Made by a program: the position numbers and the translations under genes. The notes beneath the pieces were generated by a model that saw only the letters and a list, made by a program, of their open reading frames with translations, was not told the origin of the DNA and made no database searches. This document shows positions 1 through 8,566 of a stretch of 63,629 nucleotides of DNA, piece by piece; positions within the stretch are counted from its first letter, which is position 1; the number at the start of each line of letters is the position of its first letter. Origin of the DNA: an uncultured Lachnospiraceae bacterium (GTDB lineage: Bacteria > Bacillota > Clostridia > Lachnospirales > Lachnospiraceae); NCBI GenBank assembly GCA_902779445.1, contig CACZBM010000010.1, positions 1 through 63,629 of the forward strand, written 5' to 3'.

Positions 1-617
1 AACTTCTGAACATTTTATCCTCAGCAATTGGATCGCTTACGAATCCAAGCAAGTTATCTGCGACATTTAAAAGTGTTAAAAACAAGACTATAAGCAAAGG
101 AACCATAATCAAATATATAGAGTACCTTAAAGATTCATTTCTTATTGATAGTGCAATTCGATATGACATCAAGGGTAAAAAATACATTAATACTCCATCG
201 AAATATTATTTTACCGATCTGGGACTTAGAAATGCGAGACTTAATTTTAGACAGGTGGAGGAGACTCATGCAATGGAAAACATTATATTTAACGAATTAA
301 AATTACGTGGATATAATGTGGACGTTGGTGTTGTTGTGATGAATGAAGTTGACAAAAATGGTAAGAAAATCCGAAAACAGTTGGAAGTGGATTTTGTCTG
401 CAACAAAGGTTCAAAGAGATTTTATATTCAATCAGCCTATGCGTTGCCTGATAAAGAAAAGATGGAACAGGAACAACGCTCGCTAGTGAATACAGGCGAT
501 GGATTTAAAAAAATTATTATTACAAAGGATGCTGTGGCACCGCTTTATAATGATAAAGGCATATTGGTAATGAGTGTTTATGATTTTCTTCTAAATCCAG
601 ATAGCATGGAAATCTAA
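1..617 (+). CDS. DUF4143-type AAA ATPase, C-terminal part (5'-truncated by window edge)
   Basis: The reading frame is open from base 3, so the gene begins outside the window; an internal GTG at 255 is not the real start. The visible part matches the C-terminal DUF4143 region of the ATPases that pair an AAA domain with a restriction-endonuclease-like tail: a winged-helix-like stretch (residues such as GTIIKYIEYLKDSFLID), then YYFTDLGLRN, then a nuclease-like core with E-V-D-F and later K residues (QLEVDFVCN). Such proteins are common, often multicopy, in gut Lachnospiraceae and their role is unknown. The AAA part with the Walker motifs is not visible. A strong terminator follows 18 bases after the stop, so this is the last gene of its unit. 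Confidence 0.75.
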   Translation, partial: LLNILSSAIGSLTNPSKLSATFKSVKNKTISKGTIIKYIEYLKDSFLIDSAIRYDIKGKKYINTPSKYYFTDLGLRNARLNFRQVEETHAMENIIFNELKLRGYNVDVGVVVMNEVDKNGKKIRKQLEVDFVCNKGSKRFYIQSAYALPDKEKMEQEQRSLVNTGDGFKKIIITKDAVAPLYNDKGILVMSVYDFLLNPDSMEI

Positions 618-634
618 CTGAATATTATAACTTA

Positions 635-676
635 GCGTCAGCTCAGGATTAGATTAATCCTGATGCTGGCGTTTTT
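635..676 (+). terminator. Rho-independent terminator after the ATPase gene
   Basis: GCGTCAGC-TCAGGATTA, a GAT loop, and TAATCCTGA-TGCTGGCG form a long stem with a few G-U pairs and one bulge, followed by TTTTTC. Confidence 0.8.
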
Positions 677-843
677 CTTTGTAAGAGTTCACATTATGTG
701 TACTTTATGTCCACATTAGCGCTAACGATTCATAGGCGCATTCCAATTAGAATTACCGGTTTTGCCGTAAGAGGGTTTTTAAGAGATATTTTTTTTTTAA
801 TATGATATAATATTGATATTCTGTTTTACGGAGAGATGATCGT
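677..843 (+). promoter_or_regulatory. Leader and probable promoter of the MBOAT-FkbH operon
   Basis: This gap holds no gene. A TATAAT hexamer lies at 806-811 after a T-rich tract. No good -35 box sits at the right distance, so the promoter call rests on the -10 and the position. The ribosome binding site GGAGAG is at 830-835, eight bases before the ATG at 844. Confidence 0.4.
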
Positions 844-2394
844 ATGATCCAAATGACAATTACATCCCTCGGATTTATAATCTTTGTACTTGCTGCTTCG
901 CTGATCTACTATATCACACCTCACAGATTTCAATGGATCTCATTGTTGTTCATAAGCGTCGTGTTTTATTGTCTGGCAGCAGAACCATATACAATCATTT
1001 TTATCGTGATCTCGACCTTGATAATTTATTTTTCTGCGCTTTATGCAAAAAAACATTCAGGTTCAGGACGCGTTGCTTTTTCGATAACTATAGCTGCCAT
1101 CGTATTAAACGCATTTATCTGGTTTTTATTTAAGGGATCTGCGTATTGGATACAGCTTTCTTCATTTATTCATGCCAGGGTACCCGCATTTCCGGCCATG
1201 GGCGGCCTGCCTTTTGCGGCAGCCCTCGGAATGGGTTATTATACCTGTCAGGCAATAGGTTATACGGTAGATTGTTACTGGGGAACCGCAGAGCCACAGG
1301 ATAACTTTTTCAAGCTTTTCTTATTCCTGATCTTTTTTCCGCAGCTTACCACAGGTCCCATAAGCCATTATAACCGGCTTCTTCCTATATATGAGGGAAG
1401 AGTATTTGATCTATACAGGATGCAGAGAGGTATGCAGCGGATACTGTGGGGCTTTTTTAAGAAGCTGGTCATTTCTGAGAGGATTGCAATACTTGTAAAT
1501 GCCATAGACGGAAACAGATCATCCTTCAACGGAATATGGCTTCTGATCGCATTATTGTTTTATCCGCTACAACTTTATACAGACTTTTCCGGCAGTGTGG
1601 ATATAGTGCTGGGAACCGCTGAAATACTTGGTATCAAACTGCCTGAAAACTTTGATAATCCTTTCTTTTCACAGTCATCGCAGGAGTTCTGGCAAAAGTG
1701 GCATATGTCTCTTGGAAACTGGGCAAAAGACTATATTATGTATCCCGTATTAAAAGCAAAGAAAACACTGGAACTCAGTTCGGGTGTCAGGAAAAAATAC
1801 GGAAAGCGTGCAGGAAAGCTTGTTTCTCTTGGAATTGGAGTATTTTTCACATGGTTTGTTACAGGTTTTTGGCATGGTAATTACAAGTATATCGTTGGAT
1901 GCGGTATGTTATATTTTGTGGTGATGATCCTCTATGAAGCTTTCTCACCATTACTAAAACGGCTCAATGATCTGCTGGGTGTAAAAGAAGACAGTTTCAG
2001 CTGGAAACTGTTCCGGATGATACGTACTTATATCATATTCAGTTTTTCATTGATATTTTTCAGGGCTGATGGCATTAGTGAAGCTATAGGAATGATCCGT
2101 GATCTTTTCCTTTCATTCACTCCCGGAATATTTAATCCCTGGATATTTTTTGACGGAGAACTTCTGAGCGCGGGACTTACGGATGTGGATTTTCATATAA
2201 TATGGATATCCGTTATTTTGCTTATTCTCGCAGCGATATTAAGGGATAAATACGGATACGCAAGGAACTGGGTGGCTCTTCAGGGCAGGATATTCAGGTG
2301 GTGTGTGTGGCTGTTACTTCTCACTCTGGTTATGGTTTATGGAAAATACGGACCCGGATATCATGCGGCGGATTTTATTTATCAGGGGTTTTAA
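844..2394 (+). CDS. MBOAT-family membrane O-acyltransferase (AlgI/DltB-like)
   Basis: 516 residues, normal for the family, with many hydrophobic segments throughout. The family hallmarks are visible: EFWQKWHMSLGNW (His at residue 287) and TGFWHG (His 344, the proposed catalytic His of AlgI and DltB). MBOAT proteins move acyl groups from a carrier across or at the membrane onto polymers: DltB transfers D-Ala from DltC to teichoic acid, AlgI acetylates alginate. Here the gene abuts an SGNH protein (the next ATG follows the stop directly), and FkbH and ACP genes come after, so the acyl donor is probably an acyl-ACP and not acetyl-CoA. The receiving polymer cannot be read from the sequence. The start at 844 has GGAGAG upstream. 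Confidence 0.9.
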   Translation: MIQMTITSLGFIIFVLAASLIYYITPHRFQWISLLFISVVFYCLAAEPYTIIFIVISTLIIYFSALYAKKHSGSGRVAFSITIAAIVLNAFIWFLFKGSAYWIQLSSFIHARVPAFPAMGGLPFAAALGMGYYTCQAIGYTVDCYWGTAEPQDNFFKLFLFLIFFPQLTTGPISHYNRLLPIYEGRVFDLYRMQRGMQRILWGFFKKLVISERIAILVNAIDGNRSSFNGIWLLIALLFYPLQLYTDFSGSVDIVLGTAEILGIKLPENFDNPFFSQSSQEFWQKWHMSLGNWAKDYIMYPVLKAKKTLELSSGVRKKYGKRAGKLVSLGIGVFFTWFVTGFWHGNYKYIVGCGMLYFVVMILYEAFSPLLKRLNDLLGVKEDSFSWKLFRMIRTYIIFSFSLIFFRADGISEAIGMIRDLFLSFTPGIFNPWIFFDGELLSAGLTDVDFHIIWISVILLILAAILRDKYGYARNWVALQGRIFRWCVWLLLLTLVMVYGKYGPGYHAADFIYQGF

Positions 2395-3669
2395 ATGAAA
2401 AAGAATAACTGGTTGTTTACTGTTATATTTATACTGGTCGTTTTTATGCTTTTCATGGGATTATCAAGGATTCTTACAAATAAGACCAGTGAATACCGTA
2501 AAGCTGAATTTTTTAATGCAGAAACAGATTTTGATGCGTTATTTTTTGGAGCAAGCAGAATAAGGGAAGCCGTTGATCCTATATATTTATGGAAGAATTA
2601 CGGTATTTCGTCATACAATATGGCATCTGCTGGGGAATCTATACAAATGACCTACTATGTTCTTGCTGAGGCATTAAGAAAAAGTACGCCGAAAGTAGTG
2701 TTTATAGATTCCGCCAAGATTTCTGACGAACCGGATTCTATCGATTCGGGGTACGGATTTGTACATGAATCAATAGATGCACTTCCAATAAATAAAAATA
2801 AACTGGAAGCCATTGATTATGCAGGACGTTTTTTTGAGGGGGGCAGGCTTGCATTTCTGTCTATGATGTATGCATATCATGACAGATATGAAGAACTGGA
2901 TAAAGATGACTTTGTTATGAAACCCAACTATGATAAGGGTGCATATATTATGACTACGGTATTAGGTGCCGACAAACCGGTGCATCTCACAGATGAGGCA
3001 GAGGACCTGAAAGGTGGTGACGGTGTACGCTATTATCAGAGGATCCTTGATCTATGTAATAGTAAAGGAATAAAATGTGTCCTTGTCGATATTCCGGTCA
3101 GTAAAAAAATGTATTCGGAAGACAGGCAGAGGAAGCTGAATGCACTGATAAAGATGACCCGCGAGAACGGCGGTGAAACGATCGCTTTTAATGAACTTAT
3201 AGATGAAATAGGTCTGGATTATGATCACTGTTTTGGGGACAGAGGACACATGAATTTCCTCGGCTCTGAAAAAATATGTGATCATCTGGCAGGATACATG
3301 ATGGATCTCGGGATCCGGGATCACAGGGATGATCCGGCCTACAGCATATCCTGGAATGAGGATGTTATAAAATGGAGTGATCGAAAGGTTGAAGATCTTT
3401 CCGAAAGAACAGACGCTGTTGATTATATGTTCTGGGCAGCGGATGATGATCATAAAATAACCCTGTATATAAAAGACATGGATGATCTGTATGATCAGTA
3501 TGCAATGGATTTTTGCCTTGAAAAGCTTGGCATTGAACCAATTGAGGCGGATGAAAAAATCCTCGGTGGTTATGATATGAATATTGAGGTAAGAGATAAA
3601 AACGGAGTGTTTTTGGCGGAACAGTTTTTTAAATACAATTTTAGCAGTGGACTATTTACGGTGGAATAG
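2395..3669 (+). CDS. Membrane-anchored SGNH-hydrolase-like protein (DltD/AlgX-like)
   Basis: 424 residues. One N-terminal membrane segment (about residues 7-25) would put the rest outside the cell. The block FGASR (Ser 54) corresponds to the nucleophile block of SGNH proteins, and CFGDRGHMNFLG supplies the DxxH pair (Asp 282, His 285), so a full Ser-Asp-His triad is present. Proteins of this fold partner MBOAT enzymes and complete acyl transfer on the outer face (DltD with DltB; AlgJ/AlgX with AlgI). It starts directly after the MBOAT stop (TAAATG), so the two are surely co-translated. The last 100 residues match nothing I recognise. Confidence 0.8.
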   Translation: MKKNNWLFTVIFILVVFMLFMGLSRILTNKTSEYRKAEFFNAETDFDALFFGASRIREAVDPIYLWKNYGISSYNMASAGESIQMTYYVLAEALRKSTPKVVFIDSAKISDEPDSIDSGYGFVHESIDALPINKNKLEAIDYAGRFFEGGRLAFLSMMYAYHDRYEELDKDDFVMKPNYDKGAYIMTTVLGADKPVHLTDEAEDLKGGDGVRYYQRILDLCNSKGIKCVLVDIPVSKKMYSEDRQRKLNALIKMTRENGGETIAFNELIDEIGLDYDHCFGDRGHMNFLGSEKICDHLAGYMMDLGIRDHRDDPAYSISWNEDVIKWSDRKVEDLSERTDAVDYMFWAADDDHKITLYIKDMDDLYDQYAMDFCLEKLGIEPIEADEKILGGYDMNIEVRDKNGVFLAEQFFKYNFSSGLFTVE

Positions 3670-3690
3670 TACCGGGGGAACAAGCGGAAT

Positions 3691-5481
3691 ATGAAGGAAT
3701 TGGAATACCCATTCAACAGTGAAGAGATCATACGCAGGAAGAAACAGTTTAGAAAACAGCTTTTGAAAAATCCGGGGCTTACGCCTCTTAAGATCGCTGT
3801 GCTCGGGGGAGCGACAACAAATGATATCGTGAAGATCATGGAACTTTTTCTTCTGAATTACGGCATCTGTCCTGAGTTTTACGAATCCGAGTATAACCGG
3901 TATTACGAAGATGCCATGTTCCCTAATCCCGAACTTGAAGCTTTTAAGCCGGATATCATCTTTATATGTACTTTTAACAGGAATATCACTTCTTATCCGG
4001 AAATCGGGGATACATCAGATGTCATAGCCGGGAAGCTTGAAAATGAATATACAAGATTTGAAAATATGTGGAAGATGATCGCTTCGAAATATAAATGTAC
4101 GATCATCCAGAATAATTTCGAGTATCCTTTTTTCAGGCTTATGGGCAACAGGGATGCGAGCGATCCCCACGGAAGGGTGAATTTCATTACAAAGCTTAAT
4201 ATGCGCTTTAATGAATACGCGGATTCAACTGAAAACTTCTATATACATGATATCAACTATATATCTGCTTCTTACGGTATCGAAAAATGGTCAGATCCGT
4301 TCTACTGGCATATGTATAAATATGCTTTGTCAGTTCCCGCAATACCGGATTTTTCCTTTAATGTTTCAAACATAATAAAATCAGTTATGGGGAAAAATAA
4401 AAAAGTACTCATGCTTGATATGGATAACACCCTGTGGGGAGGAGTCATTGGTGATGACGGTGCTGATAATATAGAGACCGGGCAGGAAACTCCCATAGGA
4501 CAGACATACAGTGAATTTCAGAGTTACGTGAAATCTATCGGACAACTGGGAGTTCTTCTCACACTGAATTCAAAAAACGATGAAGAGACTGCATTGGAGG
4601 GGCTTAGACGGGATGACTCGGTGCTAAAACCCGATGATTTTGTATTAAAGAAGATAAACTGGATGCCAAAGAGTGAAAATCTGATCGATTCGGCAAAAGA
4701 CCTGAGTCTTCTGCCCGATAGTTTTGTTTTTGTTGATGACAATCCTGCAGAGAGGGAGATAGTCCGTGCAAATGTTCCCGGCGCTGCTGTTCCGGAAATT
4801 GGAGACCGTCCGGAGCATTATATAAATATCATTGACAGATCCGGGTTTTTTGAGGTTACAAATCTCTCAAAAGATGATATGAAACGAAATGAAATGTATA
4901 AGGTAAATGCAAAACGGATGGAAAGCCTGAAAGCATTTACCGATTACGGAGAGTACCTTAAATCGCTCGAAATGAAGGCCGAGATACAGGATTTTATACC
5001 GGCATATATGTCGAGGATATCCCAGCTCACTAATAAGAGTAATCAGTTTAACCTTACTACTAAACGGTATACCCAGAGCGAGATCGAGGCTGTAGCTGAT
5101 AACGACAGCTATATAACAATATACGGAAAGCTGGCAGACAAATTCGGTGATAACGGAGTGGTAAGCGTAGTGGTAGGACATATAATCGGAGATGAATGCC
5201 ATATCGATCTGTGGATAATGAGCTGCAGAGTATTAAAAAGGGATATGGAGTTTGCCATGATGGATATTCTGGTAGAAAAATGTCTTTCAAAAAATATCAA
5301 GAGTATCACAGGATATTACTATCCTACGGCTAAGAATGCGATGGTTAAGGAATTCTATGCGCTTCAGGGATTCGAAAAGGTCTTTGAAGATGAAGAAGGA
5401 AATACCAGGTGGAAATTCGAACTTGACAAAGATTATATAAAGAAGAATAAATATATACATATAGAAAACAGTGGAAAATAA
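3691..5481 (+). CDS. FkbH-like HAD-IIIC protein with C-terminal GNAT domain (glyceryl-ACP-type loading enzyme)
   Basis: 596 residues in the FkbH layout: an SGNH-like N-terminal region (about 1-230), a HAD subfamily IIIC domain with LDMDNTLWGG (Asp 243 and Asp 245) and a later FVFVDDNPAER acid motif, then a GNAT-like region (about 440-590) ending near FYALQGFEKVFED. Characterised FkbH enzymes take 1,3-bisphosphoglycerate, remove the phosphate and load the glyceryl group on an acyl carrier protein for polyketides; relatives load lactyl groups. The ACP gene follows 22 bases downstream. No polyketide synthase is nearby; the neighbours are an MBOAT and an SGNH protein, so I infer that the 3-carbon acyl unit goes to an envelope polymer. 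The substrate (glyceryl or lactyl) is not decided by the sequence. Confidence 0.9.
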   Translation: MKELEYPFNSEEIIRRKKQFRKQLLKNPGLTPLKIAVLGGATTNDIVKIMELFLLNYGICPEFYESEYNRYYEDAMFPNPELEAFKPDIIFICTFNRNITSYPEIGDTSDVIAGKLENEYTRFENMWKMIASKYKCTIIQNNFEYPFFRLMGNRDASDPHGRVNFITKLNMRFNEYADSTENFYIHDINYISASYGIEKWSDPFYWHMYKYALSVPAIPDFSFNVSNIIKSVMGKNKKVLMLDMDNTLWGGVIGDDGADNIETGQETPIGQTYSEFQSYVKSIGQLGVLLTLNSKNDEETALEGLRRDDSVLKPDDFVLKKINWMPKSENLIDSAKDLSLLPDSFVFVDDNPAEREIVRANVPGAAVPEIGDRPEHYINIIDRSGFFEVTNLSKDDMKRNEMYKVNAKRMESLKAFTDYGEYLKSLEMKAEIQDFIPAYMSRISQLTNKSNQFNLTTKRYTQSEIEAVADNDSYITIYGKLADKFGDNGVVSVVVGHIIGDECHIDLWIMSCRVLKRDMEFAMMDILVEKCLSKNIKSITGYYYPTAKNAMVKEFYALQGFEKVFEDEEGNTRWKFELDKDYIKKNKYIHIENSGK

Positions 5482-5503
5482 GAATATGAACGGAGGATAA
5501 AAC

Positions 5504-5749
5504 ATGACAAGGGAAGAAGTTTTTGAACGGCTGACGGATGTATTCAGAACGGTCTTTGATGATGAAACCATTGAATTAAGTGATTCTACAACTTCAGAAG
5601 ATATTGATGACTGGGATTCATTTGAGCACATAAACCTTATCGTAGCCGTGGAGGAGGAGTTTTCAATAAATATTCCCATGGGAGAAGTGACAACAATGAA
5701 AAATGTCGGGGAAATGGCAGATATAATTCTGGCGGAATCCTCAAAGTGA
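5504..5749 (+). CDS. Acyl carrier protein (FkbJ/DltC-like)
   Basis: 81 residues, acidic, with the phosphopantetheine site DDWDSFEHINL (Ser 39) in the usual place at the start of helix II. It sits 22 bases after the FkbH gene with a GGAGG site in front (about 5492-5496). Position and size suit a dedicated carrier charged by the FkbH protein and emptied by the MBOAT enzyme, as DltC works with DltA and DltB. It is not the fatty-acid ACP: the DSL of that protein is DSF here, and no fab genes are near. Confidence 0.93.
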   Translation: MTREEVFERLTDVFRTVFDDETIELSDSTTSEDIDDWDSFEHINLIVAVEEEFSINIPMGEVTTMKNVGEMADIILAESSK

Positions 5750-5764
5750 CCGGAAAGGATCTAA

Positions 5765-6166
5765 ATGGAGATACATCATATCGGGTATCTGGTTACGGAT
5801 ATTAAAAAAAGTGAAAAGCAGTTCATTTCATGCGGCTATGAGACAGAGCAGGAGACCATGTATGATCCGCTGAGGGATGCAGACATAGAGTTTTTGCTGA
5901 ACGGAGATTACCGTGTTGAGCTGATCGCTCCCAGAAAGCAGTCGGATCTGTACAGATTGCTTTCAAGATTTAAGAATGCTCCGTATCACATATGTTATCT
6001 GGTTGATGACCTTGAACAGGCCATTGAAGAATATAAGTCCATGCATTTTGTTGTGGCGGATCCGCCCATGGAAGCTCCGTGTATAGAAGGAAGAAGGGTT
6101 ACGTTTCTCAATACTTCCGGCATGGGAATGATAGAACTGCTCGAAAAAGAAAAGCCCGTCATTTAG
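5765..6166 (+). CDS. VOC-superfamily protein (glyoxalase/methylmalonyl-CoA epimerase-like)
   Basis: 133 residues with two beta-alpha-beta-beta-beta halves of the vicinal oxygen chelate fold: IHHIGYLVTDI near the start and YHICYLVDDLEQAIEEY in the middle, with acidic residues VELIAP and MIELLE as likely metal ligands. Members without CoA genes are often seen next to FkbH genes; their chemistry there is unproved, possibly epimerising or isomerising the small acyl unit. It is the last gene of the plus-strand operon and its 3' end overlaps the convergent methyltransferase gene by 8 bases. Confidence 0.8.
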   Translation: MEIHHIGYLVTDIKKSEKQFISCGYETEQETMYDPLRDADIEFLLNGDYRVELIAPRKQSDLYRLLSRFKNAPYHICYLVDDLEQAIEEYKSMHFVVADPPMEAPCIEGRRVTFLNTSGMGMIELLEKEKPVI

Positions 6167-7055
6167 TAAGATGTAAAGCAAGATTTACAGCGATCCTTTT
6201 TTTCAAAGCCTTTTCATAGGATGTTCCGTTTGATGTGACATAAAAGGAATCGCAGACCCTGAATCCTGTTTTCTCCACAAGTGAAAGAACATCGTCTATG
6301 CTTCTGAAAAGGAAAATATGATCGATCTCAGGGGCATTTATAGGCACAGAAATATAAATATCAGGTTTATCTGTGGTGATATCATAGATACGTTTGAGAA
6401 GTTCTTCCGGTTTCTCCACATGTTCCAGTACTTCGCTCATACAAACGGCATCGAAAAGTCTTTCAATTTCATATGTATTTATATCACCGCATATCAGCTC
6501 AAACTTTTTATGATCTTCAGGCAGATTGTCATTAAGATATTTATTGGCAAGATTTATGGAGCTTTGTGACAGGTCGATCCCTGTATATTCATCAAACCTT
6601 CCTAGTGAAACAGCCTCCAGAAAATAAAGACCGTGACCGGGTCCTATTTCCAGAAAGCGGGAGCCTTGAAAAGTCTTAATGGTTTTCCTGTACCACCGGT
6701 TTATCTCAATATGATTCTTCCAGAGATATCCGGACAAAAGAAGTCCCATCATATACCGGGTCATATATTCTTCATTTTGATAAACCTTCTCGTTTACTTC
6801 TTTTAACGAGGAATAACGATATCTTCCGTTTTCTATGAAGAATTTTGTTTCAAGCATCGTATCGCTTATCAGCATAAGGTAGTCAGACGCCAGCTCTTCA
6901 ATGCTGTATTCTTCTGAAAGAATAACCAGGATCTGCTCCAGAGCATTTTTCTCAGAATCTGAAAGCAGATCCCGGAATACCTCGTTAAGATATTTTTTCT
7001 GACGGGGATTCTCATCACTTATTATTTTCACAAGTTCATCAGTCAACTTACTCAT
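6159..7055 (-). CDS. SAM-dependent class I methyltransferase
   Basis: About 298 residues. A helical N-terminal third of unknown role is followed by a Rossmann methyltransferase core: FLEIGPGHGLYFLEA (SAM loop), YTGIDLS (acidic strand 2 end) and VCMSEVLEHVEKPEELL (motif IV region), typical of Methyltransf_11/23 proteins. The frame extends to a TTG at 7061, but ATG at 7055 is more likely; GGGGAT lies upstream in the end of the preceding gene. It follows the unknown 210-residue gene with a gap of about 10 bases, so they form a two-gene unit. Convergence on the FkbH operon hints that the methyl acceptor may be a related surface glycan, but this is inference from position only. Confidence 0.85.
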   Translation of the reverse strand: MSKLTDELVKIISDENPRQKKYLNEVFRDLLSDSEKNALEQILVILSEEYSIEELASDYLMLISDTMLETKFFIENGRYRYSSLKEVNEKVYQNEEYMTRYMMGLLLSGYLWKNHIEINRWYRKTIKTFQGSRFLEIGPGHGLYFLEAVSLGRFDEYTGIDLSQSSINLANKYLNDNLPEDHKKFELICGDINTYEIERLFDAVCMSEVLEHVEKPEELLKRIYDITTDKPDIYISVPINAPEIDHIFLFRSIDDVLSLVEKTGFRVCDSFYVTSNGTSYEKALKKRIAVNLALHLTK

Positions 7056-7065
7056 ATTCAAAGAT

Positions 7066-7698
7066 CTATCCCCGTATCCTTACCAGAAGCCCGTCCAGGT
7101 TTACATCAAACAGCTCGTTCCTGAAGCCAAGGAAGAAATATCCATAGGCTGAATCCTCACCCTTACATAATCTTCCGATCTCCCATCTGTTAATATAGAA
7201 GAACTCGAGGAATATGCCTTCGTTTACCACGTGACCGTCAATCACATAGTTACCGTTACCGTCCGGTGCGAGTTTTCCCTCAGCTACAATGGGTTTCGCT
7301 ATATGGCTTAAGTACTGCATAGTCTGGAGAGTACTCATACCCAGATTTACAAAGGAACGACGTAAGAATACTTCATCAGGATTTGCCACATCTATGGGAA
7401 GATGGGAATCCAGATATTTTACGCTGTTTTTTTCAAGGAACCGTTCTACTATGCTCATGGCATTATGGAAGCTGTTTAAGAGATCCCGGTATTCCTTGAT
7501 CGTTTTATCGGATCTGGTATCAGGAGCCGGTGATCCTGAACTTTCCGCATCGGGAGCGGGACTGCCGCCGACGCTGGCTTCATATTCTTTTCTGAGCTCT
7601 GCCTTTTCGTCATCGGAAAGCTGTGAATATATCATCTGGCACATCGCATAATTCTGTGCTAATTGTTTTACGGCAAAAAGCCAAAGTTCAAATTCCAT
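7066..7698 (-). CDS. Conserved hypothetical protein with PAPD-repeat linker
   Basis: 210 residues, no signal peptide or membrane segment. A helical start (LWLFAVKQLAQNYAMCQMIY) is joined to the rest by a short low-complexity linker in which GSPAPD occurs twice (about residues 45-65). The C-terminal half is rich in Phe, Tyr and Arg. I do not recognise the family. It is first in a two-gene unit with the methyltransferase and diverges from the gene at 7803. The start ATG has AGGAGAAAGG just upstream on the minus strand. Confidence 0.6.
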   Translation of the reverse strand: MEFELWLFAVKQLAQNYAMCQMIYSQLSDDEKAELRKEYEASVGGSPAPDAESSGSPAPDTRSDKTIKEYRDLLNSFHNAMSIVERFLEKNSVKYLDSHLPIDVANPDEVFLRRSFVNLGMSTLQTMQYLSHIAKPIVAEGKLAPDGNGNYVIDGHVVNEGIFLEFFYINRWEIGRLCKGEDSAYGYFFLGFRNELFDVNLDGLLVRIRG

Positions 7699-7802
7699 AT
7701 GATCACCTTTCTCCTATATTGAATGTCCACTGAGCGCACTTTTATAGTATAATAAATGCTATCAAAATTCAATTACAAAGTATTGATCCGGGAGGCCGAA
7801 AA
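7699..7802. promoter_or_regulatory. Divergent promoter region
   Basis: A 104-bp gap between divergent starts. TATAGTATAATA at about 7743-7754 offers a -10 on the plus strand (TATAAT) and, read backwards, TATACT on the minus strand with TTGAAT upstream of it. The plus gene has GGGAGG at about 7790. The two promoters probably overlap back to back. Confidence 0.4.
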
Positions 7803-8420
7803 ATGATCGAAGAAAAGATACTTATTACAAGTAAGGATGAAGAACTGAATGATGCATTAAAGAAGATCGATGAACATATTGACAGTTTGAAGCTGGGAAA
7901 GAAAGATGCTCTTCACTTACGGCTCATTTCAGAGGAAATGCTGGGAATGATGAGCAGCTTGACCGGACGGTACAGGGCTTTCATGTGGTATGAAAGGTCG
8001 GTAAAGGAAGCAAAGGTGTTTCTCACGGCCAAAACCGACAATATGCGTATTGATGCGAAAAAGGGTCTGCTCTCCGTATCTTCCTCCGGTAAAAATGTGA
8101 GTACCAAGGGTTTCATGGGAAAGATAGGAGATATTATTGAAAACGGACTTCTGAATTTTGAGAATATCATGGAAATAGAGCAGCAGTATGGCGGTGGGTA
8201 TATGGGATACTCCAATATGGGGAATATGTCTGCGGATTCTGTTCTGGCATGGTCTCTGTCACAGTACAGGAACTCCTTAAAAAACGAGATTGATGGAGAA
8301 AACGAAGCAGAGTGGGATGAGCTTGAAAAATCAATCGTGGCCAGTCTTGCGAAAGATGTCATCGTGGGGGTTAAAAAAACCCAGGTAGACATGACCGTTA
8401 TAATGGAAATTAAAGAATAA
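7803..8420 (+). CDS. Hypothetical protein with possible HATPase-like N-terminus
   Basis: 205 residues, soluble. The segment LHLRLISEEMLGMMSSL resembles the N-box helix of RsbW-type histidine-kinase-like ATPases (pattern xxxAxxExxxN), though the Asn is not in place, so the link is weak. A Gly/Met-rich stretch (GGGYMGYSNMGNMSAD) sits near residue 130 and the end is a beta-rich VGVKKTQVDMTVIMEIKE. I cannot assign a function. A good binding site (GGGAGG) and distinct codon bias show it is real. Confidence 0.55.
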   Translation: MIEEKILITSKDEELNDALKKIDEHIDSLKLGKKDALHLRLISEEMLGMMSSLTGRYRAFMWYERSVKEAKVFLTAKTDNMRIDAKKGLLSVSSSGKNVSTKGFMGKIGDIIENGLLNFENIMEIEQQYGGGYMGYSNMGNMSADSVLAWSLSQYRNSLKNEIDGENEAEWDELEKSIVASLAKDVIVGVKKTQVDMTVIMEIKE

Positions 8421-8436
8421 TAGATGGTTTTTAAGG

Positions 8437-8462
8437 GTATTTTAACAATTAAAATGCCTCGT
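8437..8462 (+). terminator. Possible hairpin after the 205-residue gene
   Basis: AGGGTATTTTAA-CAA-TTAAAATGCCT folds into a stem with one mismatch/bulge, but no U tract follows at once. The remaining bases to 8566 are AT-rich, contain the palindrome CAAAATTGTTTTG at about 8522 and probably the promoter of the next gene. Confidence 0.3.
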
Positions 8463-8566
8463 TCTTGTTGATTTTTTCGGGTTTTTATGTTATCTTTGTT
8501 TCGAGTGTAACATTTTCGTAACAAAATTGTTTTGATATAAACACAAGATTTAGAGGTTTTTTATTA

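Noticed and set aside
3052..3453. Antisense ORFs inside the FkbH-MBOAT operon and inside lepA, topA, valS, groEL and Hsp70 genes
   Set aside because: They are mirror frames of well-supported genes, have no ribosome binding sites and no recognisable protein features.
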